Of a DNA stretch of 64,000 nt, positions 57,295 through 64,000 are shown one piece after another (the first letter of the stretch is position 1; every line of letters starts with the position of its first letter). Source of the stretch: Erigeron canadensis. Taxonomy: Eukaryota > Streptophyta > Magnoliopsida > Asterales > Asteraceae. A model generated the notes under the pieces. It was not told where the DNA came from and searched no databases. It saw only the letters and a list, made by a program, of their open reading frames with translations. The stretch covers positions 43,007,633-43,071,632 of the forward strand of contig NC_057768.1 of assembly GCF_010389155.1 (NCBI RefSeq), written 5' to 3'. Made by a program: the position numbers and the translations under genes.

Positions 57295-60200
57295 TTACTT
57301 TCTAATGGCACAGGACAAATAAAATAGCATGGAAGATATATACTTACCAATATCGTCAGTGATTTGGAGAACTTCTTTATACACAATGTTCTTTGTTTCT
57401 CTAACGTTGGGAGCATCAAAGAGAGGTGGCCTAATCCGCACTTTTGCATATTCTGTTGTCCTTGCCCGTGAAAGTGCTACATAAAGTTGCCCGTGAGAAA
57501 AGACAGGTTCTTTTAGGTAAACGCCAACAAAATCAAGGGTTTGGCCTTGTGCTTTGTTGATAGTCATTGCAAAGCATAACCTAATTGGGAACTGAATCCT
57601 TTTGAATGGAACAGTATAATCCTCATCAGTTGGAGGAAAGGTATTCTATGTATAAAAACTTCTTTGCCAACAAAGTTTCAAAAGCAATCTCAGCATGTAT
57701 GACGTTGCTTCTCAAATCTCTGCATATTAATCTAGTCCCATTCCATAATCCTTCAGTAGGGTTCAAGTTTCTTAACAGAATGATAGGCGAGTTTGGTTTC
57801 AAAAAAAGCCTATGAGGTGGCATACCATTTGGTGTAAGCGAATGCAAAAAGTCCTCATACTGAGTTTGGTCATTTGGATCTATCGTCTCATCAAAGCTTG
57901 CATATTCCGTTAGCTCACCTGGGAATTTTGTATCAAGAGGTCATTAATCTCATCAACAAATATATTTTTGGTTGTTAGTATGGCACGATTTAAAGCACAT
58001 GAGCCACTAAAGGTCTGAATATTTGGGTAGACAGATTCAATGAGGGCATCTAAGGAGGCAGTTTCTGAATGTCTGTCAATGAGCATGGAGGCAGGAATGT
58101 TGATTAGGTCATTTTCATCCGTGGGTTGGGTTCCGTTGCCAATTTTGAGCAGAAACTCGCTGAAAGCAGGGTCTAACAAAGCTCTCATGTTCTCTTCCAA
58201 ACGTAATATGTGAAGTGATGGCCATAATGGAGATTTAGTTAGACATGCAGCAATAGTTTCCGCCTTAGTACCCTTGCGCACCACGGGTAGTGTCTGTCTA
58301 AAATCTCCACCAAGCACGACAACCTTACCCCAAAAAGTTCCTTTGAATCCATGAGATCTTGCAAAAGATCATCTAAAGCCTCGATAGCGGTCCTTTTGGC
58401 CATTGGGGCCTCATCCCATATGATCAGCTTAGAGCCTTTAATTAGAGTTGTCAAAGAACTTTGTTTGCTAACTCTACAGGTTCCTCCTTCGACTAAGTCA
58501 AGTGGGATTTTGAATCTTGAATGAGCCGTCCTACCCCAGGGAGTATTGGCGCTGCTATGCCTGAAGTGGCGGTTGCCAGCGCTATATGTGTTTCTGATCT
58601 AATCTTTTGCTAATAAAGCCCTATACATATACGTTTTTCCCGTACCACCAGGGCCATCAACAAAGAAAGCACCACCTTCATTTGAATGTACTCTCCCAAT
58701 TATTATATCGAAGGCTATTTTTTGCTTTTCATTGAGTTTTATTATTGTATCAAGATCTTCCTACGAGACTATAATACCTTGTTCAGCTCTAATTTCTCTT
58801 GTCAAATCTTGAAGGTCAGCATATGAGTATGCTTGTGGTGCCAGATCAAATTCATGAATGTTTCTGCCCATGGACTGTAAAAATCCATTGACCTGTAACA
58901 ACGCCTGCTTTGTAGCTTCTCTATGTGTCATCTGGTTAAATCTTAATAGGTCTTCCACCATTAAATCTTCATAAGCTAACCACAGGGCTTGAGGGTTGTT
59001 GGGGCATGAATAAACCAGAAGGGTGGCAAAAAGGCGTCTAAGTTCATAGGGCAAGTGGAAAGTAGAGGCCTCTTGTAAACATAATTGCTGGCTATTATCA
59101 TCTACCAAATAGCCACGTAACAAGCATGCTTCCCTAAAAGTGGTGGTCTGATGGGCATTAAACATTTTTAAATCACTGAAGGACTTAGGACAACAGACTT
59201 TTGACAATAGTATTCTCAAGTAATACCTTTCACCTTCAGTTGGATGAGCTGCTACTATTCGGCCTACAGAATCCCTAGGTCTCTATGTTTCCAAAATCTG
59301 TCCCCTTGCAGCCAAACAAAATGATCTGGGAACTCAGAGTAGGTCAAGTCCAAGTCTTGGGCCAACTTGTCAGTTCTATTCATAAAAAAAAATTCAGTAA
59401 GCATAGTCTTTCTCTGGACTGGATTATTCAACACATTTTTAGCTTTTTTTTTTTTTTTAAAAGTCAATGGCTGATAATTCTCTAAATGCAGCTGCAAATG
59501 TATAACAGCAGGTTTTATCTCACTCATTGCGAACCTGTAGAACCTCCATGTTGCTTCTGGAGCCGAAACCCATCTCCCTGACTGATATTGGTATATTTCA
59601 TCTATCAGCGTGGAATCATTATTCGATGACACAGCAAAACTTATTCTATCACAACCTTTACATATGTACTTATATATATATTTGACTGCCTTTATTGTCG
59701 AGCATATTTCTACGTTGATATGACAATCAAACTTTGCTAGCAAGTAGGGATTGTATGGTATCACCCATCGGTTATCAAGTGTAGCTTTCCTAACTTTGAC
59801 TGTCACCCCATTTTTTCGCCTCCGGTAGATCGGGTATGCATCAGATGTTTGAGTGGTCTCATTAGAATAAGGCCTCGGGTATGAGTTTTTGCAAGTACCA
59901 TTCTTTTTCATACAAACATTATCAACGTTCAGTATACCACACGGGCCATGAAGCATGTGCTTGACAACCATTTTATACAAGTGAGGGTTATCCTTCTCAT
60001 TTGGTATTTCTGTCGACACAATCTCATCATATTCTTCTGGCCTATACATCTTGCAGTGAGATTTCAATATAATGAGAAAATGTGCGTGTGGAAGACCTCT
60101 CTTTTGAAATTCTATAACATAAGTGTAGGTTGCTACTTCACCGAATATATGTTTCTTAAACAGGTCTTCTTTCAGCAATTCAAGCCTTGCATGGAAAGCT

Positions 60201-61677
60201 CTTACCACCAGATCTGCTCGATTCTGTGATTCTTCTTGCGGTATCAAAAGGTCTTTGATTTCTGGCCAATTTGGGTTACATGTCATTGTCAAAAATATAT
60301 CGGGTTTTCCAAATTTTTGCACTAATGTCATGGCGTCTATGTATTTCTGACGCATGTTTCTTGGCCCCCCAATAAAGCTAGATGGAAGGATTATTCATTG
60401 GCCAACCTTTGAACCTTGGGTCTCACCTGCTGCTACTGCATCCACTACTCCTTGCAGATATTCTTTTCTAATTTCTTGTTGTTGTGTTCTGTAAAAGTCT
60501 AATCTTTGTGTTTCAAGTTTGACGTAGTTGTCAACTACATACTGTTGGAGGAGTCTACCAAACTGTAAGAGACACAATCTGTCATACTTCCTAATTTGGA
60601 GCTTGTAGCAATAATACTCTCTCATAGAGACATAATCTGCATCATTTGGGCCAAGACTGGCCAAAAGAAAGAGAGTGTGAATTTACCATTATGGCAGATA
60701 GGGTGACCCAAAAACAGTAGACATTAAAGGGTATTTGGCTTACCATCTTGTTCGTTGCACAACAAAGCCTCAACACTTTGAGCATTTTGGGGAGAAATAA
60801 GGGTTGCAGAACTAACATTGTTCCGCCTCGCCTTTTTTTGTTTCTGGCCTTTTTTAAGGATTCTCTGGTGCCAACCAAGTTCGCCAAACGGGAACATTAA
60901 AGGATACTGTAACGGGTCATCACAACCGTAATAATAATGTATTCTTCTAGAATGGTTGTTGTGCGTTTTAACTTCAATGTTCCTATGACCATGGTCCCCA
61001 TCTTCTCCACCATCTATCCAAAGTGCTGCAACCTGTGAGACTTCTGGTTTATTGTACACTCTTTGATCTTGTGATGGAAGTGTTTTAAGGATTATCTGGT
61101 AGTTCTCCAAATGAGGAACGTTTTTAAGTGTTCGAAAGAAACAAGCATAAGGGTTTTGCAGAAGCACTTCCATGCATATGCCAATTGCTGGTTCAGATAG
61201 CCTTTCACAAGATGCTAGACGATTTTGCATTTCATGTTCAGTGTCATGGAAATAAAGCTGGAGGTTTTTGGCACCATCGTCACCGGGATGCAAATCATTT
61301 ATGAAATGGTAAACTTGACCTTGCACCCTAAATGTGTAAATGCCCTTGTTCCTCTTGGCAAGGGTGGTATCTGACTTTACGCCCAAAGAAGTAAAAGCAA
61401 ATAGGTTGTTATATGTCCTAATGCATGTTCTAAATGCCTTTGCTTCTTCTGATGGTGATGTCAAGAGTTGCTTCAGGATGGCTGGGAGTTCGTTGTTAGC
61501 CAAAACAACACGACCATTTGAGCAACAAAAATTCTGCGTTTCAGAGTAAAATTTAGCCGCACCAAAGTGTGCACAATCTTTCATTCTAGGCAACGATTCG
61601 CTCATTAAAGGAATGAATTGCAACAGGTTTCTTCCGGTTTCGGGGTGCGGCCTGCCACCATGTAGTAAAAGCGACAC
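57295..61677 (-). pseudogene. Helitron RepHel: HUH replication initiator fused to Pif1-type helicase, disrupted
   Basis: This protein would nick and transfer the Helitron strand and unwind DNA. On the minus strand, in order: an N-terminal Cys-rich region (GAAKFYSETQNFCCSNGRV), a Helitron-like N domain (FAFTSLGVKSD), the Rep domain with FLTMTCNPNWPEI, HUH motif GLPHAHFLII (about 60096-60067) and the tyrosine motif KYIYKYICKG (about 59690), then helicase with Walker A GPGGTGKT (about 58650), Walker B IIWDEAP, LGGDFRQTLPVV, MTINKAQGQT and LYVALSRARTTE. Nonsense codons lie at 60397-60395 (TGA) and 58763-58761 (TAG). Frameshifts occur near 59270, 58605, 58545, 58330, 57925, 57670 and 57640. A possible intron lies near 60664-60760. 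All key motifs are present, so decay is recent or partly a consensus error. No ATG opens the first segment; upstream coding sequence may be missing. Confidence 0.88.
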
Positions 61678-61700
61678 CCATTCAGATGGTGAATAGAAAG

Positions 61701-63344
61701 GGAAAAAAAATTTTGAATGGAGGGGAAATTCCCAAACAAACCTTTCCTCTTTGTTCTTGGGTTTTTGGCCTATTACTGGTAGATGTTGATGCTTGTGTAT
61801 CTGTTAGGCATATAGATCGTCATTACCAAGTAGCGATTAATGAGCGTGCCAAGGTTTACATAATATCTAACAACCTTTTGTGCGAGTTAAGATAATTGGA
61901 GACTCATGAAAAGGGCTAACATGGCGTGAAGAACCATTGGTTGCAGCCAATGTATCAGTCCTTGGGAGGGTGTTTTTTTTCTTGGTTTGCCCTTTTTGTT
62001 TTCCATCTCAAGATAGACTGTCTCTCTAATTGCTCGTATTCATGAGTTTCATATCATGGGTCATATAGGTGCTATAAATGCAAATTTCGGGGGAGCCCGA
62101 GTTTGCACGTCCTCCCCGTGGTTAACATGACTATTGCATTGAAATAGGCTATCATTAAAAGCTTGGTCAAACATGTGTTGCGAACCTGGTCAGGTTGAGT
62201 TTGTTTCTTTTTCGTTTCATATTAGTCCGGTAAATGGGGGGTTAAAACGACAATTCCTTGGAAAAAAAAACAAGTAAAAGGCAAATATATAGGTTGAACG
62301 ATAGTCGATTCTAACAGGATTGTCACAGTAACGTATAAAGCACTAAAGTATATAGGGGAAAAAAACGTACCTTAGAGCATGAAAGCGAGGCGTTAAGTAA
62401 CTAAATCTCATATCCATTTGAAAGCCAGTTCATTAATCCTACATTTTTTGAAAAAGCAACGAAAAAAAGGTTTCATGTATAGATTGATGTTAGTTGGAAT
62501 TTAGAGAAAGTTATTGTGTGCAAGTATATATATGATGGATGATGGATTATAGGTTGTTAATTTGCTTGTCTCCTACTGTCCTGTTTTCATTTCTTTAAGA
62601 GTCTCTTACCATTTTAGCTCATTTGGCCAATTTCCAGGAGTTCATATTAGAAAACACATCAAGAGGAAACCTCAAACATATGTAACAAAGTAGTAACTTA
62701 ATTCTGATACACCTAACCTGAATATTGACTTTTATCTAAGTACAGATTGTATATAACAAAGCAAGATATAATTTAACAAAACAAATTTCAAATGTCAATC
62801 GATCAATCAACTAATAAAATATCTCAACAACCTAAACTACTTAACCATAATTAATATTTTTTTTTTTAAAAAAAAGAGACCAAACCTGAAACACCCGATT
62901 GAGCAGGGGCAATGATTATTATTTGTATTCATCAGAAACGGAGGAAAAAGAGGTGTCACCACCAGTTGAGGCAAACGACCCGGAGCCCCCATGACTATCT
63001 AATACCCGGTACGACATCGGCGTGGGGGAGTCCGACGCATGAGGCAACAGATGACCACCCCGACCAAATCCAAAACCCGAAAACCCGGATGTTACCCAAA
63101 ACTTCTAACAAATGAACGGGGGCTGAACCGCATCATCTAAGACTTGTATTATTTTATTGATCTCTGTTGCTGGTTTATTTTATGCCCATCAAGTAGTTTT
63201 TATATTATTTGTTTTTAAAAAAAGGGAAGAAAAAAGATCTATATGATGGAGGGTTGTCAGGTTATAATTGGAGGTAGAATATTTTTCTTCATGAAAGAGA
63301 AAGGTTAAGTAAGAATGAAGGGAATGAAAGAGAAGAGAAAAAGA
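61701..63344. other. Region between RepHel and the assembly gap
   Basis: Expected to contain the 5' leader and 5' end of the Helitron. It is AT-rich apart from GC-rich patches at about 62080-62120 and 62960-63110. No 5' TC terminus with a recognisable sequence was found, and no gene other than the coding-like island at 62919 is supported. Confidence 0.5.
62919..63110 (-). other. Coding-like GC-rich island, possible captured gene fragment
   Basis: On the minus strand, one frame reads GFSGFGFGRGGHLLPHASDS, then MSYRVLDSHGGSGSFASTGG and DTSFSSVSDEYK before a TAA at 62921-62919. Gly/Ser-rich composition, high GC compared with the surroundings and a regular ending look like the C-terminus of a plant protein. 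Upstream in the same frame a TAG stands in TTTGTTAG, which could also be a splice acceptor. It may be an exon captured by the Helitron or chance. I do not recognise the family. Confidence 0.3.
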
Positions 63345-63444
63345 NNNNNNNNNNNNNNNNNNNNNNNNNNNNNNNNNNNNNNNNNNNNNNNNNNNNNNNN
63401 NNNNNNNNNNNNNNNNNNNNNNNNNNNNNNNNNNNNNNNNNNNN
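63345..63444. other. Assembly gap (100 N)
   Basis: Exactly 100 undetermined bases, a conventional scaffold-gap length that says nothing about true distance. Confidence 0.98.
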
Positions 63445-64000
63445 CAATACTCTGTAATAATGATGTACCAGTATTAAAGAATATGAATAAACATTCAAAT
63501 ATCAGTTAGTTTTACGTATCCGTTTAGATACGAACATATGAATTTAAGCAGATGTGTGTTAGAAGAAGATTTAGTTTGTATATGTAAACACAAATATTTC
63601 ATATACAAGTTTATTAGTTTGCTAAAAGTATATGAATATGAGCACGTGTGTATGTATGTTCGTAAATGAAGTAGTAAGTTAGGCTTACATTTTCCTCAGC
63701 TTCTTTCAGTTCCGTTGCAGTGAATGGCATGAGTTTTCAGCATCAGGTGTGCATACAAGTGCAGAAAGACTTCCAGTTCCATCATCTATCTCAATTGTAA
63801 TTCTAGACCTATCCGATGCATTAACAGGACATGGTTATGGGGGACAAAACATTTAAAAATGAGTATCCAAACTTGTAGGATATTAGAAAGAAAAATGGAC
63901 TTACAGTGCTTGAATGGGTTTCTATCTTACATGATGGACACGTAACCACCCAAGTAAGATCAGCATCTAGTGCCTTTTGACAATTACCGCAAGCTGTATA
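63445..64000 (-). pseudogene. Second copy of the Helitron RPA-like gene, partial
   Basis: The sequence matches 53773-54330 over its whole length with two substitutions and three small deletions visible by eye. It covers the start of the last exon, an intron, the RITIEIDDGTGSLS exon and the zinc-ribbon exon up to the window edge. A one-base deletion in a T run (GAGTTTTTCAGC to GAGTTTTCAGC) and a two-base deletion (GAATATGGG to GAATGGG) shift the frame in two exons. It starts exactly at the gap, inside an exon. Either a recent second Helitron copy or a duplicated, less polished contig. Confidence 0.8.

Larger units (their letters stand above)
52536..61700 (-). mobile_element. Large protein-coding Helitron (RepHel plus RPA), 5' end not located
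   Basis: The 3' terminus is at 52536 (CTAG on the minus strand, followed by T). Going upstream on the minus strand come an RPA70-like gene (55752-53117) and a RepHel gene (61677-57295), the gene content of plant Helitrons. The rolling-circle model requires a 5' TC end at the high-coordinate side, somewhere between 61.7 kb and the N gap or inside the gap; I did not find a convincing one. The right-hand limit given is therefore a minimum. Confidence 0.85.

Overview
The window is nuclear DNA from a flowering plant. It has AT-rich intergenic DNA, spliced genes with GT/AG introns, plastid-targeted proteins, plant-type LINE, SINE, TRIM, MITE and Helitron elements, and a 100-N scaffold gap. A eudicot is likely. 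An asterid such as a member of Asteraceae is only a weak guess from protein flavour.

Genes from left to right: the 5' part of a receptor-like kinase on the minus strand (36-1183, running off the left edge); PsbP of photosystem II (5170-6530, +); a six-exon predicted plastid membrane protein that I do not recognise (7681-12797, +); a six-EF-hand calumenin/reticulocalbin-type secretory-pathway protein (14801-18046, +); the mRNA-decay factor PAT1 (19570-27230, minus, five exons); a nepenthesin-like aspartic protease (30730-32355, minus, one exon); and a small single-exon protein with a C-terminal membrane anchor (48645-49445, +). All introns were placed by hand from frame, GT/AG borders and conserved protein sequence.

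Repeats dominate the rest. The 4.4-kb third intron of PAT1 holds a hAT element (8-bp target duplication) that contains both a 5'-truncated LINE with its own target duplication and a complete 443-bp TRIM with 5-bp duplication and a tRNA-Met primer site. The gene-poor stretch from 32.4 to 48.6 kb carries Tourist-like, Stowaway and Mutator-type MITEs, short Helitrons, hAT-like elements and an inverted pair of SINEs. Several TIR elements near 50 kb sit exactly inside (TA)n microsatellites.

From 52,536 to beyond 61.7 kb lies a large Helitron on the minus strand: a 3' CTAG terminus with hairpin, an RPA70-like gene, and a RepHel gene (HUH nuclease plus Pif1-type helicase). RepHel has two nonsense codons and several frameshifts. 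Most of the frameshifts fall in homopolymers, so decay and sequencing error are both possible. After the N gap, the last 556 bp nearly repeat part of the RPA gene, meaning either a second Helitron copy or an assembly duplication. I found no convincing new multi-gene system. The most unusual items are the Helitron and its duplicate, the three-layer transposon nest, and the unrecognised plastid protein.
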